In this document: one piece after another, positions 41,050 through 48,927 of the stretch
Position numbering within the stretch: the first letter of the stretch is position 1
How the letters are laid out: every line of letters begins with the position of its first letter
Source of the DNA: PALSA-1353 sp050012375
Lineage (GTDB): Bacteria; Planctomycetota; Phycisphaerae; Tepidisphaerales; Tepidisphaeraceae
DNA: 64,000 nt
Reading direction: 5' to 3'
Assembly: GCA_050012375.1 (NCBI GenBank)
Contig: JBEKHH010000019.1
Coordinates: forward strand, 16,283 to 80,282
The notes under the pieces: generated by a model
Told to the model about the DNA's origin: nothing
The model's database searches: none
Seen by the model: only the letters and a program-made list of their open reading frames with translations
Translations under genes and position numbers: made by a program

Positions 41050-41184
41050 CGAACGTCTCCTTTCCAAATGGACGAGCCGTCAACAAATGGCCTGCCAAAG
41101 GCTAGCGGAATCGATAAAAGACGCAAGAAATCAGGTCGCCAATTGACAGGTAAAGGACCGGACCGGCGCGATCCGGCTCTCGTT

Positions 41185-41733
41185 TTAATTTACCGTCGGG
41201 TCGTCGGGAATCCGCGAAGGATCCACCCACTGGCCCAGAAGACGCTTGCGCATCAGCGTGACCCAGAGATTCGCCTGGTCGTCAAATACATTTGCGGGGG
41301 CGGCATCGGCGACGATCCAGGACTCCAATTCCATCTCCTCCTCAAGCTGGCCCGGGGACCAGCCGGCATATCCGACGAAATACCGCGCCTGCCCATTGCG
41401 ATGTTTCAGGAGGGATTCGATTTTGGATTTCTCCGTGGTGAAAAAAACGCCGGGGAGAACATCGGCGTCCTTGACCATTTCGTCGCCGTGAAGAACCATC
41501 AGCGGCCCGTTGCAGGGCCCGCCCTGATGCAGCACCCCCTCGACTTCACACGGCTCGCCGAGGCTCTGCTGGCACGCCTTCCGCACGCTGATCTGGAGCG
41601 GGCGATTCAGGATCAATCCCAACGCCCCCTGCTCGTTGTGCTGAATCATGAGCACGACGGATCGCGCAAAATTCGGGTCCGCCAGCCGTGGCGAAGCCAA
41701 TAGAAGTTTGCCCTGGGTGGATTCCAATTCCAT
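41185..41733 (-). CDS. YqgE/AlgH family protein (UPF0301)
   Basis: A 182-aa cytoplasmic protein of the UPF0301 family, close to the usual length. It starts QGKLLLASPRLADPNFARSVV and has HNEQGALGLILNRPL, LHQGGPC and YAGWSPGQLEEEMELESWIV. AlgH was linked to alginate regulation in Pseudomonas, but the biochemical role is not known. The start MELESTQGK is chosen because the longer frame (to 41805) adds non-family residues. Confidence 0.92.
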   Translation of the reverse strand: MELESTQGKLLLASPRLADPNFARSVVLMIQHNEQGALGLILNRPLQISVRKACQQSLGEPCEVEGVLHQGGPCNGPLMVLHGDEMVKDADVLPGVFFTTEKSKIESLLKHRNGQARYFVGYAGWSPGQLEEEMELESWIVADAAPANVFDDQANLWVTLMRKRLLGQWVDPSRIPDDPTVN

Positions 41734-41853
41734 GTTAAAGACGATAGCCGGTCTTTCGCCCGTGTTCCAGAAGAGTTCCATCGCCGAACGCCGATGTATA
41801 GCCATTCATTCGGGTTTTTGGCATCCCGCTCATTCCATGGAGGGATTTGGGGC

Positions 41854-42461
41854 TGCGTGACGCCATCGGCGGAACGAGGGCAAATAAATCAAGAAGATGA
41901 TCGGTTGCGATGTTCGTGACGGCCGAAGTGGCTTGCTCGAATATGACGGGCGTCGCCGCCGCGGACGCCGTTGGCTGGCCCGTTCATGTTCCAGCGGGCC
42001 TTTTCGAGGCGAAAGCATAGGGTCGCCGCCTTCGGCGGCAACAGCTGCGGAGTTTCGCGCTCAAGCGCGACCTCAACCGTCCGTCACCTCCGCTTGACCG
42101 ACCTCGCCCTTAATATCCGGTTGCACATCCAGCGGCGATTGCCAACCATCGGTGGCGGAACCAACGATGACTGGAGGCGCACTTCCAAGCCAAATCACGG
42201 GGAGGTCGGACATGCGGGGCTGTGCAGGACGGTTGAGGTCGAGCCTGAGCTCGAAACGCCGACCAACTTGCCGCGGCACGCGGCGACTGTTGTGTTTCGG
42301 TTCCTCAAGGCCGTCGGGAACATTTTCAGGCCAGCCAGGGGTGTCCGCGGCGGCGACGCCTCTTCGTATTCGAGCAAGCGACTTTGGGCGTCACGAACAC
42401 CGCAATCGATCATACTCTTCTTCGTCTATTTGCCCTTGTCCCCGCCGAATCAGTCACGCAC
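41854..42461. repeat. Long palindromic repeat, intact copy 3
   Basis: This 608-bp copy has GCGTGACGCCATCGGCGG at the left end and an inverted end ...CAGTCACGCACC at the right. Inner arms GTTTCGCGCTCAAGCGCGAC and GTCGAGCCTGAGCTCGAAAC also pair, so almost the whole unit can form one long imperfect hairpin. The stop codon of uvrC (42454-42456) lies inside its right end. The plus-strand open frame across it is a shadow. No gene lies from 41734 to 42453. Confidence 0.85.
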
Positions 42462-43818
42462 CCGGATTTGGTGGCGGCGGGCGGCGGCCTTGTTTTACAT
42501 CCTCCTCCAGCAGCGACTTTCGCCGCAGGATGTGGTGGTAATGCTGGGCGAAGCGATGGGCCTCGTCGCGGATGTATTGCAGGAGCCGCAGGCCGGCGTG
42601 GTTGCGCGACAGCCGAATCGGCTCGGAGCGGGCCTGGATGTAAAGCAGTTCTTCCTTCTTGGCCAGCGAAATAACCATCGGAGGCCTGACGTCCATGGTT
42701 TTGAAGACATCCATGGCGGCGTGGAGTTGGCCCAGACCTCCGTCGATCAGGATGACATCCGGAAACAATTCATTGCTGGCCCCGGCTTCGCGATATCGGC
42801 GGCCGACGACTTCCTGGATGCTCAGGTAATCGTTGTTGCCTTGTCCGTGCTTGATTTTGTAACGGCGATAACCGTCCTTAAACGGCACGCCGTCGATGAA
42901 GCAGACCTTGCTGCCGACGCTTTCGCCGCCCTGGAGATGGGCGATGTCGATGCCCTCGACGATCCGGGGCGGTTCGGCGAGGGAAAGGACCTCTTGCAGC
43001 TTTTCGATTCCGTCCTTGGGATCGGTGACGAACGCCTCGGGCTGCCAATATTCCTGCTCGCCTTTGCCCGCTCGCTGGCCGAGGGCCGTCAGGGCTTTGA
43101 TCTCATCGCGCAGGCGGGCGGCCAGCTCAAAATTCTGGTCGTTGCTGGCCTCGAGCATTTCTTTTTCCATGGTGTGAAGGACGGATTTCTTCTCGCCGTC
43201 GAGGAAGCGGAGCAGCCGGGCGATGTCGGAGCGATAGGTCTCCTTGGAAATCTTCGCCGCGCACGGGGCGGTGCATTGCTTGATCGGATAAAGCAAGCAG
43301 GGGCGGAAAAATCGCCGGGTGTCGTCCGATTCGGAAATCTCCAGGTGGCAGGTCCGGAACTTAAAGGCTCTCTGCAACAAGGTGACGGCTTCCTTGAGCG
43401 AATGGACGCTGGTGAATGGGCCGTAGAGCTTGACGCCCTGGGTGCGGGGCTGGCGGGTGACGAAGACGCCGGGGAATTCGTCGCCGGTCGTCACCATCAA
43501 ATAGGGAAAGGTCTTGTCGTCCAGGAGGCGGGCGTTGTAGCGCGGCTGGATGTCCTTGATGAGCCGATTCTCGGCCAGAAGCGCTTCGACTTCGCTGTCG
43601 GTTTGAATGACCTCGAAATCGACGATCTGGTCGATCAGGCCGGCCTTTTTGTGCTCGAACCTTGTTGCCGCATGGAAATAGCTGGCAACGCGTTCGCGCA
43701 GGCTGGCGGACTTGCCGATGTAAATCACGCGGCCTTTGTCATCCTTCATGAGATAGACTCCGGGGGATTTCGGCAGGGCCTTGGCCTTCTCGGCGAGCTT
43801 TTCCAGCCGGTCATCCAT
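42454..43818 (-). CDS. uvrC: Excinuclease ABC subunit UvrC, short form
   Basis: A 454-aa UvrC. The GIY-YIG nuclease (about 16-95: GVYLMKDDKGRVIYIGKSAS), UVR motif (SNDQNFELAARLRDEIKAL near 215) and RNase H-like nuclease (GIDIAHLQGG, ILIDGGLGQLHAA, RDEAHRFAQHYHHILRRK) are all present. The C-terminal helix-hairpin-helix domain of the usual 600-aa proteins is absent. Short UvrCs may be normal in planctomycetes, but here the last residues and the stop codon come from the terminus of a palindromic repeat. It makes the two incisions of nucleotide excision repair. Confidence 0.92.
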   Translation of the reverse strand: MDDRLEKLAEKAKALPKSPGVYLMKDDKGRVIYIGKSASLRERVASYFHAATRFEHKKAGLIDQIVDFEVIQTDSEVEALLAENRLIKDIQPRYNARLLDDKTFPYLMVTTGDEFPGVFVTRQPRTQGVKLYGPFTSVHSLKEAVTLLQRAFKFRTCHLEISESDDTRRFFRPCLLYPIKQCTAPCAAKISKETYRSDIARLLRFLDGEKKSVLHTMEKEMLEASNDQNFELAARLRDEIKALTALGQRAGKGEQEYWQPEAFVTDPKDGIEKLQEVLSLAEPPRIVEGIDIAHLQGGESVGSKVCFIDGVPFKDGYRRYKIKHGQGNNDYLSIQEVVGRRYREAGASNELFPDVILIDGGLGQLHAAMDVFKTMDVRPPMVISLAKKEELLYIQARSEPIRLSRNHAGLRLLQYIRDEAHRFAQHYHHILRRKSLLEEDVKQGRRPPPPNPGA

Positions 43819-43914
43819 GAATAGGCAAATTGTATGCGGCGAAGGCGGGGAATGCCTTAGGGCGGCGAATGGGCCCTGGGGGGAGCGTAACGCTCGTTCT
43901 CGGATAGGGGGACG

Positions 43915-43977
43915 ATTGCCTATTGCCAATTGCCTATTGTGCCTCTCCTCAATGGGCAATTGGCAATAGGCAATTGG
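43915..43977. repeat. Palindrome of TTGCCTATTGCC units
   Basis: Left arm ATTGCCTATTGCCAATTGCC (43915-43939 in full) and right arm GGCAATTGGCAATAGGCAAT (43950-43977) pair over about 24 bp with a 10-nt loop. It recalls the TGCC-rich palindrome at 58078-58161. It lies between the divergent uvrC and hisA genes; nothing else is seen from 43819 to 44053. Confidence 0.7.
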
Positions 43978-44053
43978 AATTGCGGCAAGCGGAGCCAAGA
44001 ACAAGCGCTGTGCTCCCTTTTTTCCCGCACCTAGTGCCGATAGGCTGGCGGAT

Positions 44054-44779
44054 ATGGTTGTGGTCCCCAGCATTGACCTGCGCGGCGGGCGGGTCGTTCG
44101 CCTGCAACAAGGCGATTATGCGCGCCAGGTGAATTACGACCTGGAAGCGGTGGAAGTCGCCGAATCATTCGCCGTGGCCGGGGCGAAGTGGATGCACGTC
44201 GTCGATCTCGACGGCGCCAAGGAAGGTCGGCCGGTGCAGACGCAGATGATTTCGCGACTGGCCAGGACGCCGGGGCTGGAAGTGCAGGCGGGCGGCGGGA
44301 TTCGCCGGCACGAGGATATCGATCAACTCCTGCAAGCGGGGGTACGCCGCGTTGTCGTCGGGACCAAGGCGATGGAAGATTGGCCCTGGTTTGATTCCCT
44401 GGCTCATGACGCGAAATACGCCGGGCGCATCGTGCTGGCCGTGGATGCAAAAGACGGGATGATCGCCGTGCGCGGCTGGACGCGGACAACGTCGCGGTCG
44501 GCCGTGGAGGTCGCCAAGCAGGTGAGCGATTGGCCGCTGGCCGCGATTTTATATACGGATGTGGCCAAGGACGGGATGCTACAGGGGCCGAATTTGCAGC
44601 AGACTCGCGCGGTAGCCGAGGCGGGAAAAGTCCCGGTCATCGCCAGCGGAGGAGTGGGCGGCATCGAACACATTCGCCAGCTCAAGCAATTGCCGGTCTG
44701 GGGCGTGATCGTCGGCCGGAGTCTTTACGAGGGGAAGGTGGATTTGGCGGAGGCGATGCGGGTGGCAAGGCTGCCCTGA
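44054..44779 (+). CDS. hisA: HisA, ProFAR isomerase
   Basis: A 241-aa TIM barrel for the fourth step of histidine synthesis. The catalytic Asp8 is in VVPSIDLRGGRVVRLQQG, the second near 128 in IVLAVDAKDG; phosphate loops are LEVQAGGGIRRHEDI and PVIASGGVGGIEHI. It is not beside other his genes, so the pathway is scattered in this genome. Confidence 0.94.
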   Translation: MVVVPSIDLRGGRVVRLQQGDYARQVNYDLEAVEVAESFAVAGAKWMHVVDLDGAKEGRPVQTQMISRLARTPGLEVQAGGGIRRHEDIDQLLQAGVRRVVVGTKAMEDWPWFDSLAHDAKYAGRIVLAVDAKDGMIAVRGWTRTTSRSAVEVAKQVSDWPLAAILYTDVAKDGMLQGPNLQQTRAVAEAGKVPVIASGGVGGIEHIRQLKQLPVWGVIVGRSLYEGKVDLAEAMRVARLP

Positions 44780-44820
44780 AGCATCCGCGCGGCCTTTCAA
44801 TTCTCGCCTGAAGGCAAGGC

Positions 44821-44861
44821 AACCGCGAAGACGCGAGGAGCGCGAAGACAGCCGCGAAGAA
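44821..44861 (+). repeat. CGCGAAG-rich repeat, single copy
   Basis: This stretch matches the left arm at 15714-15755 (ACCGCGAAGACGCGA and ACAGCCGCGAAGA) with a few changes. There is no inverted partner next to it. It lies between hisA and the following small gene. Confidence 0.65.
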
Positions 44862-44938
44862 ATTCCGGAGGACAAATTGAACCGATGAGACGCCGCGCGC
44901 AGAAACGGACGCAGAGAAGTCAAACAGATGGAAATCGG

Positions 44939-45139
44939 ATGCAGATAAAGATCACTGCAAGTTCGTTTCCTGAGGCGATTCGGGAGAAACTGCATCGCGA
45001 GCAGGCCAGGAAATTGCTCGCCGGCAAGCTTTTGGAAGGACTGGATAGCGGCAAGCCGATTCCTTTCACCGCCGGCCACTTCAAGGCAAAGAAGCGGGCC
45101 CTGGTTCAACGAGGGGTTAAGAAAAAGAGCAGATCCTGA
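44939..45139 (+). CDS. Small basic protein, possible antitoxin-like
   Basis: A 66-aa protein: MQIKITASSFPEAIREKLHR, then a helix EQARKLLAGKLLEGLDSG and a very basic C-terminal tail ending KKKSRS. It could be a small DNA-binding or antitoxin-like protein, but I recognise no family and no toxin follows. The region before the first Met reads like intergenic DNA. Confidence 0.5.
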   Translation: MQIKITASSFPEAIREKLHREQARKLLAGKLLEGLDSGKPIPFTAGHFKAKKRALVQRGVKKKSRS

Positions 45140-45161
45140 GCACGGAATGGCCCTTCATTGA

Positions 45162-46634
45162 TTACCGATCCGCCAGGGTGGTGTGAAGCAGCGGGGATGG
45201 GGAATTGACCAGATCGCGCAGGGCGGAAATCGCGGTGTATCTGCTGTATCCGCCGGCGGGCATGGGATCGGTGGCGCCGATCAGCGAGACCAAGATACTG
45301 AAGGTGAGAAGCAGACCGGCGATGGCCCACGCCGGGGCGCGGTGCGGGCGGCGCAGCCAGGCGCCGGCCCAGAAAAAGAGGAACGGCAGGAAGACGATCA
45401 GCCAGCGATTGCCGAAGGCGGCGGTGGCCGGGCCGTAGCGGGAGGCGGAAAAGCCGATGATGCCGATCATCGCCGCCAGGGCGCTGTCGGCGGCCAGGAT
45501 CTTGGTGGTGAGCGGCCAATGGCGGTGCATGACCGCGAACATGCCGGCGACGCCAAGGACAACCACGGGGAAATGGACCAGCAGGCCATGCTCGCCGATG
45601 AGCGTCCAGGTGAAGCTGCCGATGCCGCGGGCGATTTTTTGCCAGAACGTCGGCGGAGGCGGATTGGCGTCGGGATCATCCGCCAGGTCGGCCGCCTGGT
45701 ATGCATCCATTCCGTCGGGAGCGGCATCAACGGCGGGTTCGTCGATGAGGATGCGGCGGTGGATGGCCAACTCGGGGTGCATGTCTCCCGGGAGAAGGTT
45801 TCCAGTGAGAGGAACTGTCAGGGACGCGTGAAGCAGGATGGGCGGCGTGGCGCCGAGGAGAAAGAGCATGATCCCGCCGATGCGCAGCGCCGTCGGCAAG
45901 CGGATGGCGGGAATGACGGCCATGAGAAGGACCAGAAACACCGAGGCGGATAAATCGATGGTAGCGGCGAGGGCGGCGCAGAATCCGGCCACGACGATCC
46001 ATGCCCCGCCGCGGGAGGGGTTTTCGCTGCCGACGATGTGGACGAGGCAGCCAGCGGCGGCGAGGACGAGGACGGCGGCGGGGACATGCGGGTTGAGGAC
46101 AACGGCGTAGCTGATCAGGCCGGTGGCAAAGACGACGGCCGCCGCCAAGGCGGTGCGCCACTGCCGGCGAAGCTCGAAGATTCGGCCCATTCGATAAACG
46201 AGCCCGGCGGCGCCGGCCACGGGCAGGGTCGCGCCCAGCAGCGTCAGCAGATAGGGCGCCAGCACGGCGTTTTCCTGAAGGCGGTACCCCATCCAGTAGA
46301 GAATGAGCGCCGGGCCGCTGAGCAGAAATGCCAACATCGGCGGCTGATCGCTGAAAAGCCTGCCATTGACCGCGATGATGTGGGACGATGGGATGAACTG
46401 GCGCGTGTCGATGGCCAGGCGCTCGGCCAGGGGTCCGGAATCGGCACGGTGCTCGACCAGGGCGGAGATGGTTGCCAGCCGGAGTTGTTCATCTCCGCCG
46501 GCCTGCCCGGGATGCCGAAGCGGCCGCAGCAGCGGCAGGCAAAAGAGCAGGACAACGATGGGCGTAGCAAGGGCCCACGGCCGCACATAGGGCCGGCCGG
46601 GTCGGGGGCGAAGTTTGGCCAGCATGGACTGCAT
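45162..46634 (-). CDS. Polytopic membrane protein, possible GT-C glycosyltransferase
   Basis: A 490-aa protein with about ten hydrophobic segments. An early loop after the first TM has FIPSSHIIAVNGRLFSDQPPMLAFLLSGP; the SDQPPML motif is like the FxxKPPL loop of GT39/GT83-like glycosyltransferases that use lipid-linked sugars. A large hydrophilic loop (about 270-330) faces the periplasm. Family assignment is tentative. The start MQSMLAKLRP at 46634 is chosen over a longer frame. It lies 94 bases downstream of the amidotransferase gene. Confidence 0.65.
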   Translation of the reverse strand: MQSMLAKLRPRPGRPYVRPWALATPIVVLLFCLPLLRPLRHPGQAGGDEQLRLATISALVEHRADSGPLAERLAIDTRQFIPSSHIIAVNGRLFSDQPPMLAFLLSGPALILYWMGYRLQENAVLAPYLLTLLGATLPVAGAAGLVYRMGRIFELRRQWRTALAAAVVFATGLISYAVVLNPHVPAAVLVLAAAGCLVHIVGSENPSRGGAWIVVAGFCAALAATIDLSASVFLVLLMAVIPAIRLPTALRIGGIMLFLLGATPPILLHASLTVPLTGNLLPGDMHPELAIHRRILIDEPAVDAAPDGMDAYQAADLADDPDANPPPPTFWQKIARGIGSFTWTLIGEHGLLVHFPVVVLGVAGMFAVMHRHWPLTTKILAADSALAAMIGIIGFSASRYGPATAAFGNRWLIVFLPFLFFWAGAWLRRPHRAPAWAIAGLLLTFSILVSLIGATDPMPAGGYSRYTAISALRDLVNSPSPLLHTTLADR

Positions 46635-46728
46635 ACAAGCGTTCGCGAAAAGAGGCGGGCGTATCGGGATCGGATCGGGGCGGCGGCTCGACTGCGCTCG
46701 CCGCAGGCACGCCCCGGCCTCTGTCATT

Positions 46729-47526
46729 TCAATACACCTTTAGATACTGCACGAAATTCCGCAGAATCCGCTGGCCCTGCCGAGTATAGCGCGGCATGTA
46801 TTTGGCCGTGCCCTGGCGTATGCGTCTCTCCTTTTCGGCGCCGAGGGATTTGGTGTAATCCTGCCGGCTGGCGACGATGACCGCCTCAATGTCGGGTTCC
46901 GTGAATTCAAAGTGATATTGAAACCCAAATAGCCGGCTTCTGAACCGAAAAGCCTGGTTCTTGCATAGCTTGCTGGAACTCAGCAGGGCATTTCCAGTGG
47001 GGGCATTGGGAGGCGACGGATCGGAAGGCGGAGGCAAGCGCGGCAAATCAAAGGTGTCGCTATGCCAATGGAACATCATCGAACCATCGTTCAATCCCAT
47101 GACAATGGGTTCGGTTCCTCCAGGGAAGGGGAAAGTCACCGGCCCCCAGCCCAGCTCAGGGACTGGAACGGGCGGATCTTCCGGCTTTGCGCCCGGCTTG
47201 GCGTTGAGGTAAACCTTGGCGCCGGCCGCATGGGCCAGCAACTGTGCTCCGAGACAGATTCCCAGCACCGGGCGATCGGCCGCGATCATGTGTTTGAGAA
47301 CTTCCAATTCCCGGCTAAGGAAGGGGTATGCCGGGTTGGCGATATCCCCGACGCCCATCGGGCCGCCCAAGACGATCAGGACGCGCACCTCATCCAGATC
47401 GGTGGGGACTTCATCGCCCTGGTAGAGGCGTCGCAACTGAACGGGAATTCCATAGTCGCGAAAGATAGGAACGATTTGTCCGGGCCCCTCATAGGCGACG
47501 TGCTGCAGGATGACGGCACTGCTCAT
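46729..47526 (-). CDS. Class I glutamine amidotransferase (GMP-synthase-like)
   Basis: A 265-aa GATase1 protein: VLIVLGGPMGVGD (oxyanion strand), Cys91 in GICLGAQLLAHAAGAKVY, and His/Glu in FGFQYHFEFTE near 205. It resembles stand-alone GATase1 proteins annotated as GMP synthase-like, whose substrates are mostly unknown. An insertion of about 25 Pro/Ser-rich residues (PPPSDPSPPNAPTG) between HWHSDTF and the His strand is unusual. Its start overlaps the stop of the ASCH-domain gene by four bases, so the two are co-translated. Confidence 0.85.
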   Translation of the reverse strand: MSSAVILQHVAYEGPGQIVPIFRDYGIPVQLRRLYQGDEVPTDLDEVRVLIVLGGPMGVGDIANPAYPFLSRELEVLKHMIAADRPVLGICLGAQLLAHAAGAKVYLNAKPGAKPEDPPVPVPELGWGPVTFPFPGGTEPIVMGLNDGSMMFHWHSDTFDLPRLPPPSDPSPPNAPTGNALLSSSKLCKNQAFRFRSRLFGFQYHFEFTEPDIEAVIVASRQDYTKSLGAEKERRIRQGTAKYMPRYTRQGQRILRNFVQYLKVY

Positions 47527-48002
47527 AAAGGGAACAATGATCCGCTCTGTCGGACGGCCTTGTCAAGGTCGGCCCGAATCCGCCTTGCCAGGCGTTTGCG
47601 GGCGGTTTTTTTGCGGGAGACGGCCGGGGTTGGCTTTTCAGGGGCTTTGTCGGGGGCTTTGTTGGGGACTTGGGAGACAGGGGACGGGGTTGAGGGCGCG
47701 TCCTCACGCTCGAAGGCGACGCGATACCAATGCCGGCCGTCATCGTCTTGCCTGGGATAGAGTTCCCGCAGGGTGTCGAGCAACTCTTTCAGGGATTTGA
47801 AACCATCTGCCGTGGCATCCGCGGAGGTCAAATCCTTCTGCTCGACTCGCCGGCACGACAGGATTCTGAGCCAGCCGACGCCTGGAACGGACGCGCGGGT
47901 CCCCGGGTGCAGGCGAGCATATTTCCACCGCCGCAACGTACTGGTTTTGGTTCCGCGACGGATGGAATCGATGAACTGGCGTTTGAATAGCAGTTGAGGC
48001 AT
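47523..48002 (-). CDS. ASCH-domain-like protein
   Basis: A 159-aa protein. The first 95 residues (MPQLLFKRQFIDSIRRGTKTSTLR... ) match the start of ASCH domains, which bind RNA or modified nucleosides: a basic strand-helix with TKTSTLRRW, then VGWLRILSCRRVEQKDL. The C-terminal 55 residues are Pro/Lys/Arg-rich and probably disordered. Translational coupling to the amidotransferase downstream suggests a joint role, which I cannot specify. Confidence 0.65.
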   Translation of the reverse strand: MPQLLFKRQFIDSIRRGTKTSTLRRWKYARLHPGTRASVPGVGWLRILSCRRVEQKDLTSADATADGFKSLKELLDTLRELYPRQDDDGRHWYRVAFEREDAPSTPSPVSQVPNKAPDKAPEKPTPAVSRKKTARKRLARRIRADLDKAVRQSGSLFPL

Positions 48003-48036
48003 TGCGCCCTGACCCGCGCATCCTATCGGTTGAGAA

Positions 48037-48570
48037 TTAATGGCCGATGAGCTTCAGTTGACGAAGGATAATAATCGCCAGCAAAACGGCGAAAACGGCG
48101 AGTAATCCAATTAACGTTCGCTTATCCTGTTCTTGATAAGCGGTGGTCTTGACAGGGCTGAGACGGCGCCGCTCCTTGTCGAGTTTTTTACGTTCGGACC
48201 GGCACGCGCGGCAGATTCGCCGTCCCTCGTAATCATGGAGTGCGGCCTCTCTCACCACGCGGCCGCAATCGGCACATTTGACGCCTTTGGGGGCATGGGC
48301 GGCTTTGTCGATTTTGTGACACTCGGGACACCAGTAGCCTCGGCTGTCGCGCAGGCGTTTTTTCCCGGTCAGGTCCTTGCCGCACTGGCAGCAGACCTTG
48401 GCCGCCACGACCGCTTTTTCGACGAATGTGTCACCGCTGGTCTGTCCATCGGCGCCGAAATCGATATTGCCAGTGGATTTGTTCTTAAAACAGGTGCAAG
48501 GATGTCCGTGTTCGGAGCCCTCCGGGCCAAGGACCCCTCCACACTCTGGACAAATCAGTTCAGATGACAT
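48037..48570 (-). CDS. Zinc-ribbon protein with C-terminal membrane anchor
   Basis: A 177-aa protein with three or four Cys pairs (CPECGG near 7, CCQCGKDL near 60, CPECHK near 81, CADCGR and CRACRS near 99-118) that should bind zinc. A single hydrophobic helix, LIGLLAVFAVLLAIIILRQL, closes the protein, so it is tail-anchored with the zinc domains in the cytoplasm. The function is unknown. It lies 34 bases upstream of the ASCH gene on the same strand. Confidence 0.72.
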   Translation of the reverse strand: MSSELICPECGGVLGPEGSEHGHPCTCFKNKSTGNIDFGADGQTSGDTFVEKAVVAAKVCCQCGKDLTGKKRLRDSRGYWCPECHKIDKAAHAPKGVKCADCGRVVREAALHDYEGRRICRACRSERKKLDKERRRLSPVKTTAYQEQDKRTLIGLLAVFAVLLAIIILRQLKLIGH

Positions 48571-48927
48571 GGTTCTAATGCCCTCGCGCTTGGGGTATCA
48601 CTATTGTAGAGAATGTCTCCATCGACGAAATGTCCGAAAGGAATTTATTTCTTAAGTGGTTTATTTTACGGGTCTTATATTGTATATCATGCGGTCGATA
48701 GGAAGCCGGGGCCTCCCCTTGGCAGCTCTGGCGGGTTAGCAGGGAATGGGCGAAGTAATTGAGGCGACTGCGGCGGAGGGTCGATGTAGGAAATGGACCC
48801 CCGGGCATCGGTGCTGTCAGGGTTGGAAACGGCCGCGAGGAGGAGTTAGGCTTATCCAACGGATGGCGTTGCATGAGGGCCTACAATTAGCAGTTCCGGT
48901 TCGAAACTGGGGCACGCGAATTCATTT
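48571..48927. promoter_or_regulatory. Divergent leader before sucA
   Basis: A 357-bp gap between the divergent zinc-ribbon and sucA genes. An AT-rich pocket at 48646-48690 (TTTATTTCTTAAG, TTATATTGTATATCATG) probably holds promoters. Further on the DNA is GC-rich with GAGGAGGAG at about 48838 but no start nearby. No gene or known riboswitch is recognised. Confidence 0.4.

Noticed and set aside
41971..43824. 617-codon plus-strand frame across the palindromic repeat and uvrC
   Set aside because: Most of it is antisense to uvrC, and the first third is repeat DNA; no family-like motifs.
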